Of a DNA stretch of 64,000 bases, positions 43,101 through 50,222 are shown piece after piece. The position numbers were made by a program, and so were the translations under genes. Origin of the DNA: Betaproteobacteria bacterium UBA1934 (GTDB lineage Bacteria > Pseudomonadota > Gammaproteobacteria > Burkholderiales > Rhodocyclaceae); NCBI GenBank assembly GCA_002337055.1, contig DDFG01000005.1, positions 199,037 through 263,036 of the forward strand, read 5' to 3'. The notes below the pieces were generated by a model that worked only from the letters and a program-made list of their open reading frames with translations, was not told the DNA's origin and ran no database searches. Position 1 is the stretch's first letter. Each line of letters opens with the position of its first letter.

Positions 43101-45727
43101 AACAGAAAATCGCAATTGCTGCCACCGGCGATCGAAGCGCCAGCGAGGCTTGCGCTGCTCGAACCTGCCGTCGCCGATACGCTGCTCGGGCCCGCGCAGG
43201 TCGTGTAGGCGTTTGGCGGCGAGGCCACCACCATGCCGGCAGGCAAGGGATCAACAACGGAGACGCCCGACAATGCCAAAGCGCTGGTGTTGGTCAGACG
43301 AACGGTGACGGTCGACTTCCCCCCTGAACTGATCGCGACAGGGTTGAAACTCTTGGCCGAAGACAGCGCCGACGAGTAGGTAAAGTTGGCGTTCGCGGAC
43401 ACCGGGCCGACGCTGTGCGTCGAGCCGTCGGCATAGGTTTCGGTCGCAGCAGCCGTCGCCGTGTTGGCGTAGACACCGGCCGGCCCCACGACGTCCACCT
43501 GCAGCGTGCAACTCCCCGCCGCGCCGGTGCCATTGGCTGCCCGAGCCGGCAACGTGCCCCCGTTCAGGGTGACCGAAGTCGAGCCGGACACGGCGGTAAT
43601 CGTCGCCGCACCGCAGGTCGTGGCGGCATTGGCCGGAGAGGCAACCCGCATCTGGCCGCCTCCGGCCGCCAGCGGTAACGTATCGGCAATTGAAGCACCC
43701 GTCAGCGGGCTGGCGGAAAGATTGGTCAGCGTGATCGTCATCCGGACGATCGTGCCTTCCGCCCGGGGACTGCTCAGACCGAACGCTTTGGCAACCGCCA
43801 GCGTCGATGTGGTCACGCTGCCGCCGGTCGTGTTCGATGGCGCGCCGTTGCAGGTCGCACCGGCGTTGTAGCATACCGAGTTGGCACCGATCGTATTGGA
43901 GATCGAGGCGCCATTGACCGCATTGGTCGGCGTCATTGCGTAGAAAGTTACGGTGCAACTCCCGGGCGCACTGGGACTGCTTCGCGCCGGCAGCGTCCCG
44001 ATGGTGAAAACCGGGGCCGTCGCGCCAACTGCGCCGGTTACTGACAATCCGCTACACCCGGTGCCCGAAAGAACCGGCGTGTAGGTATTGCCGTTGATCG
44101 TGCCCGTCAGAAAGGTCAGTCCGTTGGTCAGCGTATCGGTGATCACCACACTGGCGATCGCCGTTGCGCCGTAATTCTCGACGGTCACCGCGAAACGCAC
44201 GGGGTTGCCGGGCGCTGCAGAAGAAGGGGTGGCAGTCTTGGTGACGCGCAAGTCGTCGGCGATCATGACTGCCGCCGATGCACTCTGGCTGATGATGGCC
44301 GGATTGCCGGTATTCACCGCGCCAGCTGACAGCGTGTTGGTGTATGAAGTCGGCGTACCGGCAACTTGCACTGTTCCCGTGTAATTCGCGGTCACGGTAC
44401 AGGAACCACCCGCGGGGATGGAACCCCCCGTCAGCGTGAGACCCGTATTGTTGGCGGTTTGCGCCACCGCGCCACCGCAGGTCGTGCTGACACCCGTGAC
44501 AGTCAGGCCATAGGCGGGGTGAGCCGCACCGGCGGCCGTTCCGTCGATGGGGTCGTCGGTCATCGAGACGATCGGTAGCGCCGATGTTCCGTCGTTGAAA
44601 AGCGTGATGGCCATCGAATCGGGCTGGCCGTTCGCCACGAACGGATGAGCAAACGCCTTTGCAACCCGGAGCGGCGAGCGGGCGCGAATGCTTGCGCTCG
44701 CATTGGCCGGGACCAACCCGATGTCGTTGCTGAAGTCGGTCGCGCCAACAATCGTATTGCTGAGCAAGCCGGTGTCGTAAACGCCGTTGGTATGCGCAGC
44801 CTCGACTTTCACCGTTATCGTGCAACTGCCGTTAGCCGCCAACGTACCACCTGTCGCGCTGATCGTCGTGGCACCCGCCGCCGGCACAAACGTCGGCGCA
44901 ACACCGGCGCCCGTGCATGCGCTCGTCGCGGCGGGAGTACCGGCAACCTGAATGATGGCATTCCCGCCGAGTTGCGGGAAATTATCGGTGACACTGAAAT
45001 TGGGAATCGCCACCGGATTGCTGTTGGCGACGGTAATCGTCAGGGTCACCGGCGCACCGCCAAGATAGGCGACCGATGACGAAAAGCTCTTATTGACGGT
45101 TGGCACCGCCATCGAGCGAACATTCAGACTCTGGTTGACCGCGCCCACATTGGCTACGGCAGCACCGTCATTACCGGTAACGGCGCCACTGGCAATGGTA
45201 TAGGTATAGGTGGCGGAAGCGCCGTTCGACGAACCTGCGGACACGGGAATGGTGATGACACAGGTGCCGTCGGTGTTGTTTGCACGGGCCGGAATCACGC
45301 CGTTGGTCAGGATGATCGCCTGCGTGCCCAAGGCCGCGGTCAACGAACCGACGCCGGGTGCTGTGGTTGCCGTGGCCGGGTCCGTACAGGTGTATGTCAC
45401 CGCACCGGCCACTTTGAGGCCGTTGGGCAGCGTGCCCGGCAAGGCATTGCTGAATGCAACGCTGCTGACCGACGCTGCGGTGTTGCTGTTCGAAAGCGTG
45501 ATCTGGAGCTGGGTCAGATCGCCGGGATAGACGGTGCCGGGCTGCCCTGAAGGAATGGTGACTGAAGCGCCCAAGGCGGCCCATGCGGTGGCACCGCTAC
45601 TCAGCAAGAGCATAGCGAGCACGCTGCGGATACCAGCACCCCAGCCAACTCTGGGCAAACGGTGAGCAGCCGGGCAGAACGCCCTCGCCCGATTGAACAT
45701 GGTCATACCGGTCACGCTCGTTGCCAT
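37127..45727 (-). CDS. giant surface protein with DUF11-like and SdrD-like repeats (2866 aa)
   Basis: GGGGAGG precedes the ATG at 45727, and a signal peptide ends near ATAWA (residue 50). About ten repeats of roughly 130-160 residues follow (each with a pattern like VxKxFxP...LTITLxNxN...LxDxLPxG), matching DUF11/DUF7933-type extracellular domains. Next come several SdrD/Cna-B-like domains (GKVFLDFNNNGVMNGPDRGIGGQ...), two more DUF11-like units and a C-terminal domain (DIIGKVFDDKNANGYQDEGEPGIANVRI) that runs into the partner gene by a 4-base overlap. Most repeats hold a Cys pair (STTC...GSCTV). It is probably an adhesin or matrix protein. The length is intact, with no frameshift seen. Confidence 0.85.
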   Translation of the reverse strand: MATSVTGMTMFNRARAFCPAAHRLPRVGWGAGIRSVLAMLLLSSGATAWAALGASVTIPSGQPGTVYPGDLTQLQITLSNSNTAASVSSVAFSNALPGTLPNGLKVAGAVTYTCTDPATATTAPGVGSLTAALGTQAIILTNGVIPARANNTDGTCVITIPVSAGSSNGASATYTYTIASGAVTGNDGAAVANVGAVNQSLNVRSMAVPTVNKSFSSSVAYLGGAPVTLTITVANSNPVAIPNFSVTDNFPQLGGNAIIQVAGTPAATSACTGAGVAPTFVPAAGATTISATGGTLAANGSCTITVKVEAAHTNGVYDTGLLSNTIVGATDFSNDIGLVPANASASIRARSPLRVAKAFAHPFVANGQPDSMAITLFNDGTSALPIVSMTDDPIDGTAAGAAHPAYGLTVTGVSTTCGGAVAQTANNTGLTLTGGSIPAGGSCTVTANYTGTVQVAGTPTSYTNTLSAGAVNTGNPAIISQSASAAVMIADDLRVTKTATPSSAAPGNPVRFAVTVENYGATAIASVVITDTLTNGLTFLTGTINGNTYTPVLSGTGCSGLSVTGAVGATAPVFTIGTLPARSSPSAPGSCTVTFYAMTPTNAVNGASISNTIGANSVCYNAGATCNGAPSNTTGGSVTTSTLAVAKAFGLSSPRAEGTIVRMTITLTNLSASPLTGASIADTLPLAAGGGQMRVASPANAATTCGAATITAVSGSTSVTLNGGTLPARAANGTGAAGSCTLQVDVVGPAGVYANTATAAATETYADGSTHSVGPVSANANFTYSSALSSAKSFNPVAISSGGKSTVTVRLTNTSALALSGVSVVDPLPAGMVVASPPNAYTTCAGPSSVSATAGSSSASLAGASIAGGSNCDFLFDVVATGAANWVNSIPIGNITADGGISNQTAVAATLTRNVPNNPAITKATNPSTLSFPGQVSQLTITISNGSQAVTNLGLTDYFTADGTAGAAPNGMVIAPAPAASTTCPGGVVAALPGGTSVSLSGASLVASASCTVSVNVASTIVGGITNFIPAGSLFNNEGLTNAGQATTSLTTQSNIGIVKQFIPGVVKAGERARLRLTLFNPTAQPATSLSVTDTLPAGLTVPSGPNPTSNCTGALLSSPAANQFQVAGVSMPAAVGTTPASCYAEIDVVAAAAGDYVNTIPGGAVTATVGGLPATNAQPASATLYVKQPVVIHKAIAGMTLDAGNPVGLTTGSAAVTPGTAATLTIRLDNPNSTALTAAALADALPSGLVVATTPNASTTCVGGVVTAPVSATSVRLTGATLPAGGFCTVSVSVLSNVPNTYTNTIPASALTTFEGVTNEEASSARLIVSTPPTVSKQFSPPVISPGGGSTLTIVLGNSNAGAATLTSALVDNLPSAPGAMTVAAPNLLSTTCPGAVSAPAGGSTVTYPSGASIPAGGCTISVSVTASVPGDYVNNIPAGGLATTLGNNQQPTNSTLSVSTLGYISGRVFRDNNVIPDGIFTTGTDSPIAGASIELRSGVNCSGALVAAAGLTNPASTDALGNYLFAGLPAGTYSVCQPLQPNGTLNGKTTNGSIVSVAGSTGAAGGASNPSVSSSQIVGIVLNGDGAGGAISGSIDNNFAEIVPSSIAGTVFSDLNNNGVQNGTDPGIAGVTVDLTGYSYGPDGVDNNGTGDDVGVTRTTTTDAAGNYAFANLAPGKYSVTEPTQPANTSNGQTLPGVVPNGGTPGTGTAVGVTPSKISNIVLPPNTASTGNNFAEIPNGRRLLGKVFLDFNNNGVMNGPDRGIGGQTLNLTGTDINGNPVTRSTVTAADGTYAFTGLPEGANYTVTQPAQPTGTRNGLTLVGSTGGAATAVGTLPSALSGINLAGANTVSADNDFAEVPNGITLTGKVFVDYDDSGTMNGADRGIAGQTIQLTGTDYAGNLVSQSAQTQPDGSYTFSGLPEGTYTLTQPAQPPGTLSGQTAPGSAGGVASLPNAVPSTISGIALKVTTPVAAGYDFAEIPNSGSVSGRVFLDLDKNGQFNGNDRGIGGQTINLTGTDVNGNAVSKSTVTAADGTYTFTDVPEGTYTLTQPAQPAGTLNGITTPGSSGGTASAVTVTPSTITGVRLSGANPVSTNNNFAETQATPTPDLVLAKTHSPASFAAGGNVGYYRLVPSNAGTLATTGTITVSDTLPGGMTLAAVPTGAGWRCTGSVGAPSFTCSSDVIILPASEGAAIIARVAVAAGLQGQTLTNTAQVAGGGEPTDNQGNNIASDATPIAQSASLQGHVWLDRSHNRRFADPLAVPLPGWTVELLLNDVLVATTQTDQTGLYTFSNLAPGSGYRVRFRHPVTGQLFGSAVPNEDPLIRTYVSGAIGPNNPAGATTTDGTLANLTLPPGSTTVEQSLPVDPTGIVYDAVSRQPVAGATVTLSGPAGFNPATHVLGGSASQVTGPDGMYQFLLTPSAPSGSYTLAVAGYPGGYVPQVSTLIPACANSLSVGITPNPALVQSNNAPPLAGVPVQAPGACPASSGALAPVNQGTTQYYFVFVMTIGGGLQSGNVVNNHIPLDPVLGGAIVMSKTTPMVNVMRSDLVPYTVTATNTLAATLPKIDVIDRIPPGFRYRTGSATLNGLPVEPTVRGRDLVWPNQSFTAREKKTWKLLLVVGAGVGDGEYTNQTWSLNNVVNAVVSNVASATVRVVPDPNFDCSDIIGKVFDDKNANGYQDEGEPGIANVRIATARGLLVTTDAEGRFHVSCAAIPQSDRGANFVMKLDERTLPTGYRLTTENPRDVRVTRGKMAKLNFGATVHRVVRLDLNAQAFAGEGTALAPEWAAKLAALPSLLETRPSVLRIAYRMTAAESAGPAKARLEAVADQIKTLWRQDRPRAEGGGKETPPRHPLIVETELEAAQ
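39430..40520 (-). repeat. three ~364-bp DNA repeats encoding SdrD-like domains
   Basis: The coding DNA for three successive SdrD-like domains is itself repetitive. The GTCTGSCC-x-GCGAT/AAT-ACCGCG block recurs at 39691, 40053 and 40419, a period of 362-366 bases. The encoded blocks are NNNGVMNGPDRGIGGQ, DDSGTMNGADRGIAGQ and DKNGQFNGNDRGIGGQ. Such arrays can gain or lose units by recombination. Confidence 0.8.
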
Positions 45728-45921
45728 CGCTGCCTCCCCGTGTGGTTTTTTCTTCCAGTTTTTGGCGCCGACGAGCCTATCACTTTAGATATACGTTGGA
45801 AACTCCTATGAATAGCGACGTAGCCTCACGTATTGATCTTCTACATTCTTCATCATATCGGGGCGCCTTCATACCTTAACGAAACCTGAAGCACTACCGG
45901 CCACCGGAATACACGGTCTGA

Positions 45922-45950
45922 TTGACACCCGCATAGCGCTTCCCTAGACT
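45922..45950 (+). promoter_or_regulatory. sigma70-type promoter of the alpha/beta hydrolase gene
   Basis: TTGACA (45922-45927) and TAGACT (45945-45950) are separated by 17 bases, ending about 36 bases before the ATG at 45987. The same intergenic space must hold the promoter of the divergent giant gene, which I did not pinpoint. Confidence 0.8.
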
Positions 45951-45986
45951 CGGTTTCGCTCTCTCCCCCCAATCAGGAGACTTCGC

Positions 45987-47069
45987 ATGACCGACCAGTT
46001 GATCCGCTCTGATCACAAGAACATCGACCATGGGTTTACCTCGCCTTTCATGGTCGAATACCTGACGCCGCCGCCGGATTGTGCAGTGTCCGAGCAGCGC
46101 ATCGCCGTCGACGTTGAATTGCCCGGCCTGGCCGACGACGGCCTGATGCGAGTCGGCAAAGTCGAAATCTACTGCAAGCAGATGCAGCGGCCAGGCGTCG
46201 ACAGGTGGATGCTACTGGTCAACGGCTTTGCATCCAGCACGCGACTCTGGGACTACCAGGTCGCTCACCTTCTGAAATCAGGCTACAACCTGGTGCTGTT
46301 CGATCTGCTCGGCCAGGGCCATTCTGCCAAACCGGACGGTGTGAAATATACGGTCGCCTCGCAGGTCGCCGTCATGGAAGCGATCGTGGCCGCCACGCCG
46401 TTGGCGACGAAACCCTTTTACCTCACTGGCATCAGCGCCGGAGGTGTCATCGCGCAACGCTACGCCGTCAAGCATCAGGAAAAGCTGTTGGCCCTCAGTT
46501 TGCTGGCCACCACGCCCAAGGTCGACGGCCGACTGGCGTTTACCCAGGAAATCCAGCGGCTTTACCTCGCCAACGAGAAACTAAGCGATGCTGAAAAACT
46601 CTCGTTCTGCGCCTATTTCCTGATGGATCACATTTTTTCCGACGCCTTCTTCCGCAAATTCAAGCCAGCCATTTACGGCGTGATCGCCAACAACATCGCC
46701 GGCAACACCGTGGGCACCTACCTTGGCGCGTTGAGTTCGATCGACGACTTCGACATCATTGACGACCTCCCGAAACTCACTGTGCCCACGTTGATTTTCA
46801 CGGGATTGCACGACAAGCTGATCGAAACCCACTTCGGCGTCGTGCTCAACCGGCAGATTCCGCGCTCACAGCGCTATGTGCTCAAGGGCGTGTATGCCTC
46901 GCATACCTTCATTATGGAAATGTTCGAGACTTTCAACGAGGTTTTCGTGCACGCACTGGCAGGGGCGCACGACCTCAAGGGCAGCAAGTCGCCGATTTAC
47001 GTTGAGAATACCCACTTTCAGGAATTTGCCACTGACGAGGCCCCTGATCTTGAATCTATGGCGGTGTGA
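45987..47069 (+). CDS. alpha/beta-hydrolase fold protein
   Basis: A 360-residue protein with MLLVNGFASSTRLWDYQVAHLLKSGYNLVLFDLLGQGHS, then a nucleophile elbow LTGISAGGVIAQRYA (G-x-S-x-G), an acid residue region (FTGLHDKLIETHFG) and a histidine near YASHTFIME. There is an extra N-terminal leader (residues 1-45). The fold covers esterases, lipases and related enzymes; the substrate is unknown. A strong promoter precedes it and CAGGAG lies before the ATG. The zinc-ribbon gene follows 30 bases downstream. Confidence 0.83.
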   Translation: MTDQLIRSDHKNIDHGFTSPFMVEYLTPPPDCAVSEQRIAVDVELPGLADDGLMRVGKVEIYCKQMQRPGVDRWMLLVNGFASSTRLWDYQVAHLLKSGYNLVLFDLLGQGHSAKPDGVKYTVASQVAVMEAIVAATPLATKPFYLTGISAGGVIAQRYAVKHQEKLLALSLLATTPKVDGRLAFTQEIQRLYLANEKLSDAEKLSFCAYFLMDHIFSDAFFRKFKPAIYGVIANNIAGNTVGTYLGALSSIDDFDIIDDLPKLTVPTLIFTGLHDKLIETHFGVVLNRQIPRSQRYVLKGVYASHTFIMEMFETFNEVFVHALAGAHDLKGSKSPIYVENTHFQEFATDEAPDLESMAV

Positions 47070-47099
47070 GCCACTACCTATCCATTAAGGAGACTACTG

Positions 47100-47534
47100 A
47101 TGTTCTGTTCATCCTGCGGCGCGAAAATCGCCGATTCCGCCACCTTCTGCGAACAGTGCGGTGCCAAACAGGGCGCAGCGACCGTGGCACCCGAGGCGCC
47201 GGGCACGGCGGTGGGCTTTACCGACAACGACAAGCTGCTGGTAATTCTGGCCCATCTGGGCGGTATTTTCTTCTGCTTCATTCCGGCGCTGGTGGTCTAC
47301 CTGGTCAAGAAGGAAAGCGGCGGCTGGGCGTTCGACAACGCCCGGGAAGCGCTTAATTTTCAGCTCACGCTGGTCATCGGCTATGTCATCAGTTTTGTCC
47401 TCGCCTTTGTGCTGATCGGCCTGCTCTTCTTCTGGTTGCTGGCGCTGATCAATCTGGTGCTGTGCATCGTTGCCACCATCAAGGCTTCGGAAGGTAAGGT
47501 CTATCGCTATCCGGTCACGCTGCGGTTGATCTGA
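47100..47534 (+). CDS. zinc-ribbon DUF4870 membrane protein
   Basis: A 144-residue protein. The N-terminus is a zinc ribbon with C3, C6, C17 and C20 (FCSSCGAKIADSATFCEQCG). The rest is a DUF4870 membrane domain (LAHLGGIFFCFIPALVVYLVKKESGGWAFDNAREALNFQLTLVIGYVISFVLAFVLIG). Function unknown. Its 3' end overlaps by 20 bases a possible small minus-strand frame (47515-47652). Confidence 0.88.
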   Translation: MFCSSCGAKIADSATFCEQCGAKQGAATVAPEAPGTAVGFTDNDKLLVILAHLGGIFFCFIPALVVYLVKKESGGWAFDNAREALNFQLTLVIGYVISFVLAFVLIGLLFFWLLALINLVLCIVATIKASEGKVYRYPVTLRLI

Positions 47535-47652
47535 GGAACCTCGGCCGCACCTTCCGCTCAAAGCTGCGCCACAGATGATCGGCGAGCGTGCGCGCGCTTG
47601 CCGGATCAAGGATAATTTCTGTTTTTGCGCGACCATCACGGAACCCGATCAT
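47515..47652 (-). CDS. possible small antisense protein (45 aa)
   Basis: The minus strand has an ATG at 47652 preceded by GGGGAG with five-base spacing. It encodes MIGFRDGRAKTEIILDPASARTLADHLW... with a basic end. The start overlaps the purC ATG by two bases on the opposite strand. The amino-acid pattern (A-D-H-L after D-P-A-S-A-R) looks coding-like rather than random. It could nevertheless be chance in GC-rich DNA. Confidence 0.33.
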   Translation of the reverse strand: MIGFRDGRAKTEIILDPASARTLADHLWRSFERKVRPRFLRSTAA

Positions 47653-48559
47653 GACCGCTCCCCTGTACCAATCCTCCCTCCAGAGCCTGCCGCTGCTGTC
47701 GCGCGGCAAGGTGCGCGACATTTACGCCATTGATGCCGACACGCTGCTGATCGTCACCAGCGACCGCCTCTCGGCCTTCGACGTGGTGCTGCCCGACCCG
47801 ATCCCGAGAAAGGGCGAGGTGCTGAATGCCGTCGCCGATTTCTGGTTCGAGAAACTGGGCCACATCATTCCCAACCAGCTCACCGGCATCGATCCTGAAA
47901 CGGTTGTTGCGCCAAACGAGCGCGAGCAGGTACGCGGCCGCGCCATCGTCGTCAAGCGTCTGCAACCGCTGCCGATCGAAGCGGTGGTGCGCGGCTACGT
48001 CATCGGCTCCGGCTGGAAGGACTACCAGAGCACCGGCGCCATCTGCGGCATCGCCCTGCCCGCCGGTCTGAAGCTGGCCGCCCAGTTGCCCACGCCCATC
48101 TTCACGCCGGCCACCAAGGCGGAAGTCGGCGACCACGACGAGAACATTTCGCATGAGCAGGCGCGCACCCTCTGCACCAGCAAGCTGCCCAACGGCGCCG
48201 CACTCGCCGACCAGGCCCGCGATGCCGCCATCCGCCTGTACCAGGAGGCCGCCGCCTACGCGCGAACGCGCGGCATCATCATTGCCGACACCAAATTCGA
48301 GTTCGGCGTCGACGCCACCGGCACGCTGCACCTGATCGACGAGGCGCTGACGCCCGACTCGTCCCGCTTCTGGCCAGCCGACCAGTACCAGGAAGGCCAG
48401 AACCCGCCGTCCTTCGACAAACAATACGTGCGCGACTACCTGGAAACACTGGACTGGAACAAGAAGGCGCCCGGCCCGGCCCTGCCGGCCGAAGTCGTCG
48501 CCAAGACCAGCGCCAAGTATGTGGAAGCCTACGAAAAACTGACCGGACGCACGCTTTAA
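47651..48559 (+). CDS. purC: SAICAR synthetase
   Basis: A 302-residue protein with SLPLLSRGKVRDIYAIDADTLLIVTSDRLSAFDVVLPDPIP, the ATP-grasp-type blocks (EREQVRGRAIVVKRLQPLPIEAVVRGYVIGSGWKDYQ) and IIIADTKFEFGVD...LIDEALTPDSSRFWPADQY. It joins aspartate to CAIR in purine synthesis. The length fits the longer, bacterial-yeast-like subtype. ATG 47651 is chosen, as the longer frame from 47588 lacks support. A terminator follows. Confidence 0.97.
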   Translation: MTAPLYQSSLQSLPLLSRGKVRDIYAIDADTLLIVTSDRLSAFDVVLPDPIPRKGEVLNAVADFWFEKLGHIIPNQLTGIDPETVVAPNEREQVRGRAIVVKRLQPLPIEAVVRGYVIGSGWKDYQSTGAICGIALPAGLKLAAQLPTPIFTPATKAEVGDHDENISHEQARTLCTSKLPNGAALADQARDAAIRLYQEAAAYARTRGIIIADTKFEFGVDATGTLHLIDEALTPDSSRFWPADQYQEGQNPPSFDKQYVRDYLETLDWNKKAPGPALPAEVVAKTSAKYVEAYEKLTGRTL

Positions 48560-48583
48560 GACCCGTTCCTCTTGCGAAGTCGA

Positions 48584-48610
48584 ATGGCCGCTGATGCGGC
48601 CATGTTTTTT
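48584..48610 (+). terminator. terminator after purC
   Basis: ATGGCCGC and GCGGCCAT pair around TGAT, followed by six T's (48605-48610). Confidence 0.9.
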
Positions 48611-48676
48611 CGGTATGATGGTTGTAGATCGTTAAAGGGCGCAGCTTACAGCCAAATTGGCCAAAACCTGCGCATC

Positions 48677-48694
48677 GTCACCGTGCTCGGTGAC
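48677..48694 (+). promoter_or_regulatory. inverted repeat before the metallophosphoesterase gene
   Basis: GTCACCG and CGGTGAC are perfect inverted copies around TGCT, 17 bases before the ATG at 48712. This is a possible operator or leader hairpin. No ribosome site is seen nearby, so the structure may also affect translation. Confidence 0.5.
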
Positions 48695-48711
48695 CCCTTC
48701 ATTTCAACACC

Positions 48712-50103
48712 ATGGCCATTCGATTGCAGAAAACCGACAACATCCGACGTTCCTGCCGACAGCTGACCGTCATCGGTCTCCTGTGCGCTTTCGTGGGACC
48801 GGCTGCCGCGTGGCAGCAAGCCTACGTCATCTTGGGAAGCGAAGGACAAGCGACCGCACGCGTGCTGACAGACGAGCACGCTTGCCCCGACATCCGTTTC
48901 GACGAGCAGGCGGCTCAACCTATGACCATCCGGGTCGCACCCGGCAATGCTCCCGATCGGCGCGCCCGCCAGCCCGAGAGCGTGACCGCGTTTCCGGTCC
49001 GAGTCTGTGAGACGACCTTGCCGCCCGGCACCCGGCAAGCACGCGTCGCCAATCAGCAGCTACCGATACCCACCGCCTCGCCGCGACGGATTGTGCTGTT
49101 GGGCGATACCGGTTGCCGGCTGAAGGCCGCCGACAACGCTTATCAGGCGTGCAACCATCCCGACCATTGGCCCTTTGCGGCCATTGCGCGCCAGGCTGCG
49201 GCCTGGCAGCCAGATCTGGTAATACATCTCGGCGACATTCTTTACCGCGAAGATCCTTGCCCAGCCGACCAGGACGGATGCGCCGGCAGCCCTTCGGGCT
49301 ACGGTTTCGCGACTTGGAAGGCTGATTTCTTTACGCCGGCCGCGCCGCTCCTGGCGGCCGCACCCTGGGTCGCAGTACGCGGCAATCACGAATCTTGTGC
49401 CCGAGCCGGACAAGGCTGGTTCCGTTTTATCGATCCGAACGCCTACGACCCGTCGCGTTCATGCGACCAACCGGAGCAGGATACGCTGGGCGATTTCAGT
49501 TCGCCCTATGCCGTGCCGCTCGCCAACGACACCCGCGTAATCGTCTTCGATTCCAGCAAGGCGGCCGGCAAGCCTCTGGCGCCCGAGGATTATGCCGCCA
49601 AGCGCTATGCGGCGGATTTCCGGGAAGTGGATACGCTCTCCTCAGGCGCCCGTCTGGCAGTCTTTCTCAGCCACCACCCGGTGCTGGGCTTTGCCACCAG
49701 TCACACCGGCCAGCCCCGGCCCGGCAACGCCGCGCTGCAGTCCGTGATGCAACGCTTGCATCCGGACCGGCTCTTTCCTCGCGAAATCAACCTTGCCTTG
49801 CATGGTCACGTTCATCTGTTCGAGGCGATTCGTTTTCGCAGCGACCACCCGGCTACCGTCATCAACGGTCATTCGGGCAGCGCGCTCAACCCAGCGCTCC
49901 AACTTCCACTGAACCCGACAGCTCAACCTGCTCCGGGTGCTGAGGTTGACGAAATCTTCGCGGAAGCGACTTTTGGATTCGCCACGCTGGAATTGGAAGG
50001 TAAGCGTTGGCGGCTCGTTTCGCGCTCGATATCCGGCACGGCGCTGCTGGAATGTGATCTGATCGACAACACATTTGCGTGCAGTCGCTCATTAGCCAAC
50101 TAG
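48712..50103 (+). CDS. secreted calcineurin-like metallophosphoesterase
   Basis: A 463-residue protein with a signal peptide (ending near GPAAA). It carries the metal-site motifs in order: LLGDTG (D), IHLGDILYRED (GD), VRGNHES (GNHE), FLSHHPVLG (H) and ALHGHVHLFE (GHxH). It likely hydrolyses phosphoesters in the periplasm; the exact substrate is unknown. Cysteines near GDTGCRL and EDPCPADQDGCAG may form disulfides. It is followed by the porin-like gene and, later, a phosphate-SBP-like gene, which suggests a phosphorus theme. Confidence 0.88.
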   Translation: MAIRLQKTDNIRRSCRQLTVIGLLCAFVGPAAAWQQAYVILGSEGQATARVLTDEHACPDIRFDEQAAQPMTIRVAPGNAPDRRARQPESVTAFPVRVCETTLPPGTRQARVANQQLPIPTASPRRIVLLGDTGCRLKAADNAYQACNHPDHWPFAAIARQAAAWQPDLVIHLGDILYREDPCPADQDGCAGSPSGYGFATWKADFFTPAAPLLAAAPWVAVRGNHESCARAGQGWFRFIDPNAYDPSRSCDQPEQDTLGDFSSPYAVPLANDTRVIVFDSSKAAGKPLAPEDYAAKRYAADFREVDTLSSGARLAVFLSHHPVLGFATSHTGQPRPGNAALQSVMQRLHPDRLFPREINLALHGHVHLFEAIRFRSDHPATVINGHSGSALNPALQLPLNPTAQPAPGAEVDEIFAEATFGFATLELEGKRWRLVSRSISGTALLECDLIDNTFACSRSLAN

Positions 50104-50222
50104 GTGGATCACCGTGCGACTCTTCCCCGAGGGGATACACGATTCCGGCCTGCCGGGCTATGCGTATTACCTTCACTCGAACCTACGCTATAGTTAGGCT
50201 GTCTTGGCAGCGAGCGACAAGC

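Noticed and set aside
48620..48711. PHO box upstream of the metallophosphoesterase gene
   Set aside because: I could not find two convincing CTGTCAT-type direct repeats at the right spacing; only the GTCACCG inverted repeat stands out.
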